Positions 51,519-60,899 are shown, counted from the stretch's first letter. The stretch: 64,000 nt of DNA from CAYSYM01 sp964435115 (GCA_964435115.1 CAYSYM010000012.1:1-64000), one strand, 5' to 3'. Notes: a model not told the origin generated them from the letters alone. Made by a program: numbers and translations.

Positions 51519-51881
51519 CGGTGTGTCTCCCTTCCCCCGGGTCGTCGAGTGCAGCCCCCAGGCCGGGTGCTCGCGTCCCAACCTCCAGGGTCCTACGTAC
51601 GACGCGTGCGGCCCAGCCTGATCTCCTGCTCATTTGCCGATCGTTTCCCACTCGTTTCGCCTTCTGCGGCTCCGTTGCTCGCCACTCCACCGCGTGGAGA
51701 CGCGCTTCAGCCGCGGGTGCCGCGGTGCCAGCACGCGCTCGGCGCCCCCACCTGCCGTCGCGGTGGCCCTGGCGTCGACCGCCGTGCGCTGGCGCCTCGG
51801 ACCCGGCCAGGCGCGCCGCTGCAGGGTTTCACGCCCGCGGCGGCCGGCCCATCGCCTACACTGGGAGGAGCGGGGGCGCGG

Positions 51882-54458
51882 GTGGCACAGCGCGAGGGGG
51901 GCCTGCAGCCGACGACAGGCAGGGGCGGGCGAGGGTCGTTTGGGGCCCAGCTCCGGCTGCTCCGGGAGCACGCCGGGCTCAGCCAGGAGGCGCTGGCCGA
52001 GCGCGCCGGGCTGGGCGTAGCCACCCTGGCGGCCATCGAGCGTGACCGGCGGCAGCGGCCGCACCCTCGCACACTGGCGACCCTGGCCGAAGCGCTCGGC
52101 CTGGCGCCCACCGAACGGACCTCGCTGCTGGAGAGCATGCGAGCTGGCGAGCCAGCGCCACTGGGCCCACACCGTCGGGCACCGCCGCGACCGGATTCGC
52201 ACTCCGGCCGCGACGCCCCCGGCACTCGGCACCGGCCACGCCGCCCAAACGGGCCACGGCGGGACAGCGCGCACAACCTGCCGACCGGTCTCAGCAGCCT
52301 GGTCGGCCGACAGCAGGAGCTGGCAGACGTGGTCCGGCTCCTCCAAACCGTCCGCCTGGTGACGCTCACCGGTGGCGGCGGGGTAGGCAAGACGCGTCTG
52401 GCGCTGGGCGCCGCGGCGGCCGCGCTGCCGACGTGTCCTGACGGCGTCTGGCTGGCTTCCCTAGCGCCACTGCAGGACCCGATGCTGGTGTCCCACGCCG
52501 TGGCCGCTGCCATCGGGGTGCCCGAGTGGAGTGGCCTTCCGCTGCTGGCGACTCTGACCGAGGCATTGCGCGAGCGGCGCGCGCTGTTGGTGCTGGACAA
52601 CTGCGAGCACCTGGTCCAGGCTTGCGCCGAGCTGGTCGAGGCGCTGCTGAGCGCCTGCCCCGACCTGCGCATCCTGGCCACCAGCCGCGAGCCGCTGGGG
52701 CTGGCCGGCGAAGTCACCTGGCGTGTTCCGTCGCTGGGTCTGCCGAAGCCGCCCCCGCCGCCGGTGGAAGAGCTGTCCAAGTACGAGGCGGTGCGGCTGT
52801 TCATCGAGCGTGCCGTGGCCGCGCGTCCCGACTTCGAGGTGACCGCCACCAACGCCCCGGCGGTCGCGGAGGTGTGTTGGCGGCTCGACGGCATCCCGCT
52901 AGGGATCGAGCTGGCAGCCGCCTGGGTCCGAACCCTGAGCGTCGAGCAGCTGGCGGCGCGGCTGGACGACCGCTTCCAGCTGCTGGTGGGCGGCAGCCGC
53001 ACGGCGCCGCCGCGGCAACAGACGCTCCGCGGAGCCATCGACTGGAGCTACGCCTTGCTGAGCGAGCCCGAGCGCCGCCTGTTCGCGGGGCTGAGCGTCT
53101 TCGCCGGTGGGTGGACGCTGGAGGCGGCCGGAGCGGTCTGCGCCCGCGAGGGCGTGGACGCCCGGGACATCCTGGTGCTACTGCGACAGCTCGTCGACAA
53201 GTCGTTGGTGGTGGTCGACGCGACGCCTGAGGGAACCCGCTACCGACTACTCGAGACCCTGCGCGCGTACGGCCGGGAGCGCGCGGAGGCAGCCGGCGAG
53301 CTTGCCACGCTGGAACGGCGACACCTGGAGTGGTGTCTCGGGCTGGCTGAAGCTTCACCCCCGGAACGGCTCGACCCGAAACACGTCGCGCTTCTGGCGC
53401 AAGAGCAGGACAATGTACGGGCTGCCCTGCGCTGGTGCATCGCGGCTGGCGCTGTCGATGCTGGCTTGCGCCTGGGCGCGGCGCTGTGGCCGCTCTGGTA
53501 CCTGCGAGCCCTGTATACCGAGGGCCAAGCGTGGCTGGACGAGCTGCTCGCCCTTCCCGGGGCACCCGCGCCCACAGCCGCGCGGGCGCGGGTGCTGGCC
53601 TTGGCCGGACATCTGGCCTACTGCCGCGCCGACTACGCCGCGGCCACGGCTCGTCTCCAGGAGGCGCTCGCCACCGCGCGCCGGGCGCAGGACGACGTGG
53701 AGGGTGGCGTCGCACTCCTGTTCCTCGGCCACGTCGCGCGGGTCCAGGGTGACCTGGAACGCGCTGAGCACTGCTACGTGTCAACGCGCGAGACGCATCG
53801 GCGGGGAGGCAACCTGGCCTGGGAGGCGCTCACCGTAGGCAATCTCGCCCTGCTCTGCGAGGAACGCGGAGATGCCGCGCGAGCCGAGGCGCTCGCGGCG
53901 GAGGCGCTCACCCTCACCCAGGCAGCGGGCCAGTTGCCGGGCGTTTCGCGGATGCTCGCCCTCCTCGGCCGTCTGGCGTTCCAACAAGGCCACCACCGGG
54001 AGGCGGGGCAACTCCTCGCGGAGAGTCTGGCCCTCCAGCGCGAGCAGGGCTACCAGCAAGGTCTGGCCTGGACCCTGCTCAGTCTGGCACGGGTCGCGCA
54101 TGCCGAGGGCGACGACGCGCGGGCCGGCCGGCTGTTGGTCGAGGCCCTCGAGAGCGCGCACGATGTGGGCGACCGGCTCGCGCTGGCGCGAAGCATGGAG
54201 GAGGCCGCGGCTATCGCCGCCGCCAGTCAGCCCGCGCCTGCCGTCTGCCTGGCGGGCGCGGCCGAGGCGCTGCGGCAGACCGTCGGGGCGGACCCGCTGC
54301 CGGCCGAACGTGATCGCCTGGCGCGCTGGCAGGTTGCCGCCCGCGTGGCGCTGGGGGCAGACGGCTATGCTGCCGCCTTGGCCGCCGGGCGGCGCTATTC
54401 CCTCAAGCAGGCCACCGCCGCAGCACTCGAGCTGGCAGAAAGTCGTGGCCCGGCCTGA
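51882..54458 (+). CDS. XRE-HTH / NB-ARC ATPase / TPR regulator
   Basis: About 858 residues. An XRE helix-turn-helix at residues 15-70 (LRLLREHAGLSQEALAERAGL) is followed by a Pro/Arg linker. The NB-ARC-type ATPase from about 140 has Walker A GGGGVGKTRLALGAA, LLVLDNCEHLVQACAELVEALL (core LLVLDNCEHL) and LATSREPLGLAGE. A winged-helix arm has WSYALLSEPERRLFAGLSVFAGGW. Tetratricopeptide-like repeats fill residues 500-850. This is the SARP/LuxR-like STAND regulator layout with the HTH at the front. It probably senses a ligand and switches transcription. GGGAGGAG supports GTG 51882; an open frame from 51549 is longer. Confidence 0.87.
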   Translation: MAQREGGLQPTTGRGGRGSFGAQLRLLREHAGLSQEALAERAGLGVATLAAIERDRRQRPHPRTLATLAEALGLAPTERTSLLESMRAGEPAPLGPHRRAPPRPDSHSGRDAPGTRHRPRRPNGPRRDSAHNLPTGLSSLVGRQQELADVVRLLQTVRLVTLTGGGGVGKTRLALGAAAAALPTCPDGVWLASLAPLQDPMLVSHAVAAAIGVPEWSGLPLLATLTEALRERRALLVLDNCEHLVQACAELVEALLSACPDLRILATSREPLGLAGEVTWRVPSLGLPKPPPPPVEELSKYEAVRLFIERAVAARPDFEVTATNAPAVAEVCWRLDGIPLGIELAAAWVRTLSVEQLAARLDDRFQLLVGGSRTAPPRQQTLRGAIDWSYALLSEPERRLFAGLSVFAGGWTLEAAGAVCAREGVDARDILVLLRQLVDKSLVVVDATPEGTRYRLLETLRAYGRERAEAAGELATLERRHLEWCLGLAEASPPERLDPKHVALLAQEQDNVRAALRWCIAAGAVDAGLRLGAALWPLWYLRALYTEGQAWLDELLALPGAPAPTAARARVLALAGHLAYCRADYAAATARLQEALATARRAQDDVEGGVALLFLGHVARVQGDLERAEHCYVSTRETHRRGGNLAWEALTVGNLALLCEERGDAARAEALAAEALTLTQAAGQLPGVSRMLALLGRLAFQQGHHREAGQLLAESLALQREQGYQQGLAWTLLSLARVAHAEGDDARAGRLLVEALESAHDVGDRLALARSMEEAAAIAAASQPAPAVCLAGAAEALRQTVGADPLPAERDRLARWQVAARVALGADGYAAALAAGRRYSLKQATAAALELAESRGPA

Positions 54459-54560
54459 CGGTGCTGCGGCGCCCGGGGGGAGCCGCGCCTGACTGCGTGA
54501 GTGTGGTATGGCCCGCAATCCTCACCATGAGGACGGATCCAGGGGCGGGCCAAGAGGACG

Positions 54561-54794
54561 GTGAGGGAGGAGGTGAAGCCGACACTCGACCGCGCGAAGG
54601 CTGAGGCGGCTTGCACTCTCATCGGGGCGGCCTCGACTTCATCGGAAGTGGTCGACATCGCGCTGCCCGCCGTGGTCCTCGGCCGCCGCCGGCTGATCCA
54701 TGTGGCCGCGCTCGAGCGCTGGGCGGCTGAGCAGGCCGGGCTGTCCGGTGCCACGCCGCCCGCCGGCGGACACCTCGGCTCGAACGTGGCCTAG
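54561..54794 (+). CDS. Small chimeric protein: VapB-like start, excisionase-like end
   Basis: 77 residues. The first half (LDRAKAEAACTLIGAASTSSEVVDIAL) resembles VapB-type antitoxins, and the second half (LPAVVLGRRRLIHVAALERWAAEQ) resembles the wing of an excisionase-type HTH. The join at about codon 33 suggests a recombination product. The GTG start lacks clear support. It sits just upstream of a toxin-antitoxin remnant. Confidence 0.4.
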   Translation: MREEVKPTLDRAKAEAACTLIGAASTSSEVVDIALPAVVLGRRRLIHVAALERWAAEQAGLSGATPPAGGHLGSNVA

Positions 54795-54861
54795 CGGTGC
54801 CGGGACGATCACCTCGCACGTGTGCGGCCAAGTGAGACACAGGCCCCCTGAAGAGGCGACC

Positions 54862-55566
54862 ATGAACCGGACGACCATCCAGCCCCAGTGCCGCCCGCCA
54901 CAGGAGCGAGTGTGTGACCGCCCGGAGTTGACCGTGACCACAAGCGTCAAGGAGCGCCTCCACCGGCTCATCGATGAACTGCCCGACGACGAGGATCTCG
55001 GCTTCGGTCGTGGTGCCCGGCCGCCCCTGGCGCTCCGCGAACTCCTGGATGAGCTGCGGCGCCTCGGCGTGGACGCGGGGCCGGACGTTCGCCCGGCGGG
55101 ACAGGAGCGGGACGCCCAGCTCCTCCGTGCCGTCCTGGCGCAAGCGCCCCATCTGCCTGTCGCGGCCGTGGACCTGCTGCGGCAGGTCGGGGCGAACGCC
55201 GCCGATGTCGAGGCGGAGCTGCTGGCGGTGGACGGGCCGCCGCTCGACGTGAAGCAAGTCGCCGCGAAGCTTGGGATCTCGCCTGGCGGGGTCGGCCGTC
55301 GCGCCCAGCAGGGGCCCCTGCTCGTTCTGGAGCGGGCCGGCAAGCCGGACGCCTATCCGGCGTGGCAGTTCACGTCGACGGGGCGGCTGCCCGGCCTGGA
55401 GAAGGTTCTAGCCGCCCTTCGGGTCTCCCCCTGGGCGCAGGCTGCCTGGTTCCTGAGTGGGGACGCCCGCCTCGGCGACCGCCGCCCCCTGGACGTGCCG
55501 CGCGAGGGTGAGGTAGACGCGGTGCTCCGCGCGGCGGCGGCCTACGGGGAGCAGGGTGCCGCGTAG
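54862..55566 (+). CDS. Xre/MbcA/ParS-type antitoxin
   Basis: 234 residues. The C-terminal 80 (YPAWQFTSTGRLPGLEKVLAALR, SPWAQAAWFLSGDARLGDRRPLDV) form the toxin-binding domain of antitoxins that pair with RES toxins. The centre has an HTH-like segment (DVKQVAAKLGISPGGVGRRAQQG). The N-terminal 90 residues are hydrophilic. It overlaps the RES gene by 11 bases, the usual arrangement. The protein should bind the operon promoter and the toxin. Confidence 0.75.
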   Translation: MNRTTIQPQCRPPQERVCDRPELTVTTSVKERLHRLIDELPDDEDLGFGRGARPPLALRELLDELRRLGVDAGPDVRPAGQERDAQLLRAVLAQAPHLPVAAVDLLRQVGANAADVEAELLAVDGPPLDVKQVAAKLGISPGGVGRRAQQGPLLVLERAGKPDAYPAWQFTSTGRLPGLEKVLAALRVSPWAQAAWFLSGDARLGDRRPLDVPREGEVDAVLRAAAAYGEQGAA

Positions 55567-56053
55567 GCCCACTCCGCCGCGCTCGCCCAGCCGCCACCCG
55601 TTCCCCTCACCCGATCTCCCGAGCCGCCCGCTCCCACTGGCCGCGCTGGATGGGCCTTGGCGCCGGGTCTACTTCCCGGTGGATCGTCGAGGGAAGCCGC
55701 GCAGCCCGCTCGCCCTGGCCAGGAACCGGGAGAACCGCTTCGACTCGCCGACGCGCCGCTACGGTGTGCTCTACGTGGCCGAGACCCTGGACGGGGCGCT
55801 CATCGAGACCTTCGGGCGGGTCCTGGGGAGGCGTGTGCTGCAACTCGGCGATGTCCGGTCCCGCCACCTCGCCACGGTATCCGCAACGCGGCCGCTGCGC
55901 CTGGTGGATCTCACCGGCCGCGGGCTCAGCCTGATCGGTGCCGACGCGAGCCTCGCCGCCGGCCGCGACTACGAGGTCACGCAGGCGTGGTCGCGTGTGC
56001 TCTACGAGCACCCGGACCGGCCCGACGGCAGCCCGCGCCGGCCGTCTGCCTGA
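55556..56053 (+). pseudogene. RES-domain toxin, 3' truncated
   Basis: 165 codons. WRRVYFPVDRRGKPRSPLALARNRENRFDSP (core ARNRENRFDSP), YVAETLDGALIETFGR and DYEVTQAWSRVLYEHPDRPDG match RES toxins, which degrade NAD+. The domain should continue past PDG with the Ser-containing segment, but the frame turns into SPRRPSA and stops. The Arg, Tyr and Glu residues are present and the catalytic Ser is lost. At this point the base composition drops, so an insertion or deletion joint near 56036 probably removed the end. Confidence 0.7.
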
Positions 56054-56071
56054 TGGGGAGTGGCTACCACG

Positions 56072-56550
56072 TTACGAGCTGACGCTGGTTGTCGGTGTCC
56101 GGTTGTAGCCTGCCTCGTCAAAGAAGTGCGTCGAGGTACTCAGGTAACTGTGGCTTATCTGGCAATCTTTGATGGACCAGGTTAACCCTGTGCTATGCGA
56201 GGTTGCACCCGGCGATGCCCATTGCCAACCAGTGTCGTAGTCCCACGTGAAGACGCCGTTACAGTCTGTCCTCCCTGGTTACGGGTACCAAGATTGTCCA
56301 TAGGAGCGTCGGTCCAGGAGTTCCCAGAGCCGCGGTAAGTCCACTGGGATGGCCAGTCGAGACAACTATTGGCGTGAGCGCCAACACCGCCGACACTGCC
56401 GTTCCACTGGCTCTCACAGACGACAGCTAGAACGGGCGGGACGCCTGTTGCCGCTGCAGCGAGTACAATGACGCTGACGAGTGCGGCCATGCGAACAAGG
56501 CCGAAGCGCGGGTGGAGCGAGCACGCCGGCTTCGACGCCACACCCATCAT
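56072..56550 (-). pseudogene. Secreted Cys-containing protein with internal -1 frameshift
   Basis: The frame from ATG 56550 has a signal peptide (MAALVSVIVLAAAATGVPPVLA) and then CESQWNGSVGGVGAHANSCLDWPSQWTYRG. At CAGGGAGGAC (near 56275-56267) the protein-like sequence moves by -1 and continues TDCNGVFTWDYDTGWQWAS to TAA at 56074, about 159 residues. Without the shift the product ends at 56182 with a basic nonsense tail. The start overlaps the upstream gene's stop (ATGA). It may be a real frameshift site, a mutation or a sequencing error. The family is unknown; base composition is lower in GC than the surroundings. Confidence 0.6.
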
Positions 56551-57298
56551 GGTGTGCTGCCCGCGAACGAGCGGACTGCTGTCCCGGGCGGAGGCCGGAA
56601 CGTCCAGAAGTTCGGGTCCAAACTGGAGGCGGGGAGCGTTTCCTGGGAGAGCACCTGACGCTCCTCGATGACGGTCCGCCGCCCTGCCTGGTCGACAGCC
56701 CAGCGTGTTTGCCGGATGACCTGGCCGGACGACACTTGTGTCTCGACCTGGATCTCTACGGGAGTGAGGTCGGCGAAATACCCCCAGGCCCTTTCCGCTC
56801 GCCGCTGGCTCTCAAGCAGATCCGCCGGACGACCTCCCGGCGCGGAGAGACGCCGTCAGGCAGCTTCGCCGCCGGTATGTTCGTCGTGGAGGCTTGCGGA
56901 GGCGGGAACTGAATGGCCGTGTTGTCGGTCGGGTAATAGACCCACATCTCCGTGGGGCTGACCACCGTCCGCTGTACCTCCTGGCCCGCGAGGGTGGTCG
57001 CTCTAGCAGTCGACCGGACCACTCGATCTCCCACCCGGAGCAGCCACGCCTCGTTCTGCACGCGTTCGGGTAGGTTCGGGATCACCCAATCGCCCGGGAA
57101 CACCGGCGCTGCCCGGGTGGCGGGCTTCTGCCGGCTGAAGTCCCGTGACTGAATGTGGAGGACGACGTCTGCGGCGGCGTAAGAGGGCGAAGGCAGCGCC
57201 GTGCTGCCAAGGAGGAGCACCCCCGCCCCGAGGCTGGTTGCCACCAGCCCGCTGGCCAGCCAGACCAGCGTATGAGGGAATCCCCAATCCACGCTCAC
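56547..57298 (-). pseudogene. Membrane-anchored extracytoplasmic protein with internal -1 frameshift
   Basis: The frame from GTG 57298 has an N-terminal helix (LVWLASGLVATSLGAGVLLLG) and an outer domain with NEAWLLRVGDRVVRS and RTVVSPTEMWVYYPT. Near 56838-56833 (CCGGGAGGTC) it shifts by -1 into LLESQRRAERAWGYFADLTP, then FWTFRPPPGTAV, ending at 56547. Only the shifted frame reaches the overlap with the next gene. The total would be about 250 residues, resembling LolA/RseB-like lipoprotein folds by pattern alone. Function is unknown. Confidence 0.6.
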
Positions 57299-57662
57299 AC
57301 CCCTATGTCCGCCTGTGCGCGCGTAGCGGACGCCCGCTCGGCATAGGGTATGGCCGGTTCCCGGAATGCGTCACACTGGCGAATCGCCTCACAGAAGATC
57401 CGACCGTGAGGGGGTGTCGATGCCTCACGCGGAATCCGACCCAAGGAGCTCCTGGCGAAGGGGGCGGTCGGGCGCAGCCGGCGAGTCGGTACGAGGATGT
57501 GCGGGCGGTGGCGACGCGCCGCCCGAGGAGGCCACCCCCAAGAGCGTGGCGCGCGCGGGGCGGTGGACCACCTGCTGGCGGCCGCGGTCGGGTGTCAGCC
57601 GTAGGTGCCCCAGGCCGGAGCCATCCCGCGCTCCGCACGCCGGGCCGCGAGTGGGCGGTCGG
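57299..57662. other. Intergenic region without a supported gene
   Basis: About 365 bases before the argC promoter. An open frame runs in from upstream in the argC frame but has no motif and is Arg/Pro/Ser-rich. Confidence 0.5.
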
Positions 57663-57668
57663 TATACT
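57663..57668 (+). promoter_or_regulatory. -10 box (TATACT) for leaderless argC
   Basis: TATACT ends nine bases before the argC ATG and no ribosome-binding site is present, so transcription should begin at or next to the start codon. No -35 box is evident. Confidence 0.5.
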
Positions 57669-57677
57669 GCCACCTGC

Positions 57678-58664
57678 ATGGCACGGGCCCACCGAAGACG
57701 CATTGGGATTGTGGGTGTCTCCGGGTATGGAGGGGGCGAGATCCTGCGTCTGTGCGCCCGCCATCCCGGCGTGGAGGTGGTCTACGCGGCCGGCGAGAGC
57801 AGCGCCGGGCAGCGGCTGGGCGAGCGCAACCTCTGGCTGAACGGTGGCCTGGGCGAGCTGACGATCCAGGCCTGGGACCCAGAGAGCGTGCCTGAGCTGG
57901 ACCTGCTCTTCCTCTCGCTCCCCACGGGGCAGTCGCGGGCGGCAGCGCAGGCGCTCCCGGCCGAGCTGAAGCTGGTGGACGTCGGCGGCGACCACCGCTT
58001 CGTCGAGGGCTGGACGTACGGCTTGCCAGAGGTGTTTGGCACGGAGACGGTCGCCCGGTCCAGCCGTGTGGCTGACCCCGGCTGCTTCCCGGCGGCCGCG
58101 CTTCTGGCGCTCGCGCCCCTGGTCAGCGCGGGTCTGGTGGACCCGACAAGCATTGTCGTCGACGCCAAGACCGGCATCAGCGGCGCCGGCCGTGGCGGCG
58201 GCTCCACCTACGGCTTCGCCGAAGTGAACGAGGACGTCGTGGCCTACAACCTGTTCCGGCACGCGCACCTGCCCGAGATGCAGGAGGCGCTCACACGCCT
58301 CGCCGCACGCCCAGCGTGGCTCGTGTTCACGCCGCACCTCGTGCCGATGACTCGCGGCATCCTCGCGACGTGCTACGCGCGCGGGACCCTGGCGACGGAC
58401 GCGGCGCTGCGAGCCGCGCGCGACTACTACGCCGAGGCGGCGTTCGTGCGCGTGGTCGACCGGCCGCCGCACACCAAGTGGGCCCAGGGCACGAACCTCG
58501 CGTTCGTCTCCTACGCCGCCGATCCTGCCACCCGGACGGTCGTGGCGCTCGGGGTGGTCGACAACCTGGGCAAGGGCGCCGGCGGCGCAGCCGTGCAGAA
58601 TATGAACCTCATGCTCGGCTTCGCGGAGACGACGGGCCTGGACCTCGTCCCCACCTCCCCGTGA
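57678..58664 (+). CDS. argC: N-acetyl-gamma-glutamyl-phosphate reductase
   Basis: 328 residues. The NADPH site is IGIVGVSGYGGGEILRL, the catalytic Cys136 lies in VADPGCFPAA, and GPGRGGGSTYG-like ISGAGRGGGSTY and FTPHLVPMTRGI complete the signature. It reduces acetylglutamyl phosphate in arginine synthesis. The ATG at 57678 follows a TATACT box by nine bases. It overlaps argJ by four bases (GTGA). Confidence 0.96.
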   Translation: MARAHRRRIGIVGVSGYGGGEILRLCARHPGVEVVYAAGESSAGQRLGERNLWLNGGLGELTIQAWDPESVPELDLLFLSLPTGQSRAAAQALPAELKLVDVGGDHRFVEGWTYGLPEVFGTETVARSSRVADPGCFPAAALLALAPLVSAGLVDPTSIVVDAKTGISGAGRGGGSTYGFAEVNEDVVAYNLFRHAHLPEMQEALTRLAARPAWLVFTPHLVPMTRGILATCYARGTLATDAALRAARDYYAEAAFVRVVDRPPHTKWAQGTNLAFVSYAADPATRTVVALGVVDNLGKGAGGAAVQNMNLMLGFAETTGLDLVPTSP

Positions 58665-59887
58665 CGCAAGCCACCGAGCTGGCAGCCATGCTGCCGGTGC
58701 CGGAGGGGTCGGTGACCAGCGCGCCGGGGTTCCGCGCTGGTGCCGTCGCCGCGGGCATCAAGGCGTCCGGCAAGCCGGACCTGGGTCTCCTGGTCGCCGA
58801 CTGCCCGTGTGTCGCCGCGGCCACGTTCACACGAAACGCGTTCCCGGCGGCGCCGGTCGCCCTCAGCCGCGCGCGCGTCCAGGCTGGCCAGGCCCAGGCG
58901 GTCGTGTTCAACAGCGGGAACGCCAACGCGTGCACCGGCGAGTGGGGCCTGGCGGACGCGGAGGAGATGGCCAGGCTGGCCGGCGAGGCGCTGGGCGTGC
59001 CGTCCGACCTGGTACTGGTCGCCTCCACGGGCGTTATCGGCCACCCACTGCCGATGGACCGCGTGCGCGACGGCCTGCGCCGGGTGGTGGTGCGGCCGGA
59101 CGGCGGCCACGAGGCAGCCCTGGGCATCATGACCACGGACAGCCGACCCAAGGAGGTAGCCGTCCGAACAGAGATCGGGGGTCGCGAGGTCCGCATCGGC
59201 GGCATGGCGAAGGGCGTCGGCATGATCCACCCCGGCATGGCGACCATGCTCGTCTTCCTGGCCACCGACGCCGTGCTGGAGCCTGGCTTTGCGCGGCCGG
59301 CACTGAAGCGGGTGGTGGATCGCACCTTCAACATGGTCAGCGTCGACGGCGACACCAGCACGAACGACTCGTGCTTCCTGCTGGCGAACGGTCTAGCGGG
59401 TCATCCACCTCTTGGCGAGGGCACGGCGGGCGCCGAGCGGTTCGTCGCGGCGCTCGAGCTGGCGTGCACGCGGCTTGCGCGGCTGCTGGCGAGCGACGGC
59501 GAGGGCGCGACCAAGCTGCTCGAGGTCGCCGTCACCGGCGCGCGCACCGAGGCTGACGCCCGGGCGGCGGCCCGCGCGGTGGTGCGTTCGAACCTGGTCA
59601 AGGCAGCCGTGCACGGCGAGGACCCGAACTGGGGCCGCATCTTCATGGCGGTGGGCAACTCGGGCGCGGCGGTGGACCCGCGGCGGGCTGCACTGTGGAT
59701 CGGCTCGCTCCAGATCGCCCGCGACGGGGTTGGCCTCGGCGTCTCGCAGGCGGACGGACGGGCGCAGATGGCAGGCAGCGAAGTCCAGGTGCGGGTCGAC
59801 CTGGGGCTCGGCTCGGCCAGCGCCCGGGCCTGGGGCTGCGACCTCACCGAAGCGTACGTGGTCGAGAACAGCGCTTACACCACATAA
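58661..59887 (+). CDS. argJ: Bifunctional glutamate N-acetyltransferase / ornithine acetyltransferase
   Basis: 408 residues. The self-cleavage site is GMATMLVFLATDA with Thr195 as the new N-terminal nucleophile. Other family blocks are FNSGNANACTGEWGLADA, MAKGVGMIHPG and DPNWGRIFMAVGNSGA. It recycles the acetyl group between acetylornithine and glutamate and so makes the cyclic arginine route. The GTG start overlaps the argC stop. The usual end SAYTT is intact. Confidence 0.96.
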   Translation: MTQATELAAMLPVPEGSVTSAPGFRAGAVAAGIKASGKPDLGLLVADCPCVAAATFTRNAFPAAPVALSRARVQAGQAQAVVFNSGNANACTGEWGLADAEEMARLAGEALGVPSDLVLVASTGVIGHPLPMDRVRDGLRRVVVRPDGGHEAALGIMTTDSRPKEVAVRTEIGGREVRIGGMAKGVGMIHPGMATMLVFLATDAVLEPGFARPALKRVVDRTFNMVSVDGDTSTNDSCFLLANGLAGHPPLGEGTAGAERFVAALELACTRLARLLASDGEGATKLLEVAVTGARTEADARAAARAVVRSNLVKAAVHGEDPNWGRIFMAVGNSGAAVDPRRAALWIGSLQIARDGVGLGVSQADGRAQMAGSEVQVRVDLGLGSASARAWGCDLTEAYVVENSAYTT

Positions 59888-59980
59888 GCCGAGCGCTGGG
59901 TCGCCTGCAACATCTCGGCGGCAGTTGCGTTCAGTCAGGGAGAGGCCCCATACCTGCACACAGCGAGGGAGGGCTGGATC
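59888..59980. other. Short spacer after argJ
   Basis: No gene. GGGAGGG at the end could serve the following broken frame. Confidence 0.4.
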
Positions 59981-60202
59981 ATGCAGCAGCGGTGGATCGT
60001 TGGCTGCGCTGGCGCTGGTTGGCCTGAGCCTGAGCACGCTGGCCAGCAGCGGCGCCGTTCCGCTCGCCGCGCTCGCCCAGTCGCGCCGGCCACGCCGATG
60101 GTGCCTCCGCCTGCGGCGCCCGCCGCCCGCCCATCCACGGCTACACCCGTCATGAATCCTCCCACACCGGCGCCCACGTCCACCGCTGCCCGTCAGCCGT
60201 AG
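59981..60202 (+). pseudogene. Broken secreted Pro-rich protein
   Basis: GGGAGGG precedes ATG 59981. After MQQRW the signal-peptide-like sequence SLAALALVGLSLSTLASSGA ending ALAQ is in another frame (59994-60085), and a Pro/Ala/Thr tail then resumes the first frame to 60202. Two compensating single-base changes would restore one protein. It may be a pseudogene or contain sequence errors. Confidence 0.35.
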
Positions 60203-60339
60203 TTGCACTTCCGTCTCAAGCAACTGGAATGTAAGCCGTGGTCGCGGCCGCTGGGGACCGGAATATGGCGTGTCAACGGGGCCTCACGAGCGCATGTGGC
60301 CGCCTGCAGGTCCGACAATCAAGCGGAGGAGTGGCGAGT

Positions 60340-60809
60340 ATGGCCGACCGGATCGAGCGGTTCGACGAGCGGGCGCGCAAGGTCCTACAATTGGCGCAGG
60401 AAGAGGCGCAGCGCTTCAACCACACCTACATCGGCACCGAGCACCTGCTGCTCGGGCTACTGGCCGAGGGGCAGGGCGTGGCCGCCAGGACGCTCGGCGA
60501 GCTGGGCGCGGACCTGCAGCGGGCACGCACCGCGTTTGCCGAGGTGGTGGGCCCCGGGGACGAGCCGCCCGGGGCGGACGTGGGGCTCACATCTCAGGCC
60601 AAGCGTGCCATCGAGCAGGCGGTGGCCGCGGCCCGCCGGCTGCGCCACCACGAAGTCAACACCGGCCACCTGCTGCTGGGTCTGCTGGCGGGTGTGGACC
60701 GAACGTCGCCCTCCGGCTGCTGGCCCGGCTCGGGATCGAGGCCGCCTCCGTCCAAGCAGCGGCGGAGCAGCGCCTGAGTGCGGGGGAGCGCGACCAGGGA
60801 GCGCAGTAG
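60340..60809 (+). pseudogene. Orphan Clp N-domain protein with single-base frameshift
   Basis: GGAGGAG supports ATG 60340. FDERARKVLQLAQEEAQRFNHTYIGTEHLLLGLLAEGQGVAAR and LTSQAKRAIEQAVAAARRL, HHEVNTGHLLLGLLAG form the two Clp repeats of the ClpC N-domain (cores shown). Near 60694 (GTGGACCGAACG) the protein-like sequence moves to another frame, NVALRLLARLGIEAA, and ends at 60809, about 156 residues. Unshifted, it ends at 60777 with an unrelated tail. No ATPase module follows, so it would act as an adaptor-like ClpC-N protein. Confidence 0.7.
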
Positions 60810-60899
60810 CCACCACGCGCCAGCACGTGCGCTTGACGACTATCGAATCCTGCCACACTGCCCACTTGCCTGGCCGGTGTGCGACACTCCGCAGCACGT

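Noticed and set aside
60340..60809. Selenocysteine-type recoding in the Clp-N gene
   Set aside because: The break is a frame change and not an in-frame TGA, so recoding by selenocysteine cannot explain it.
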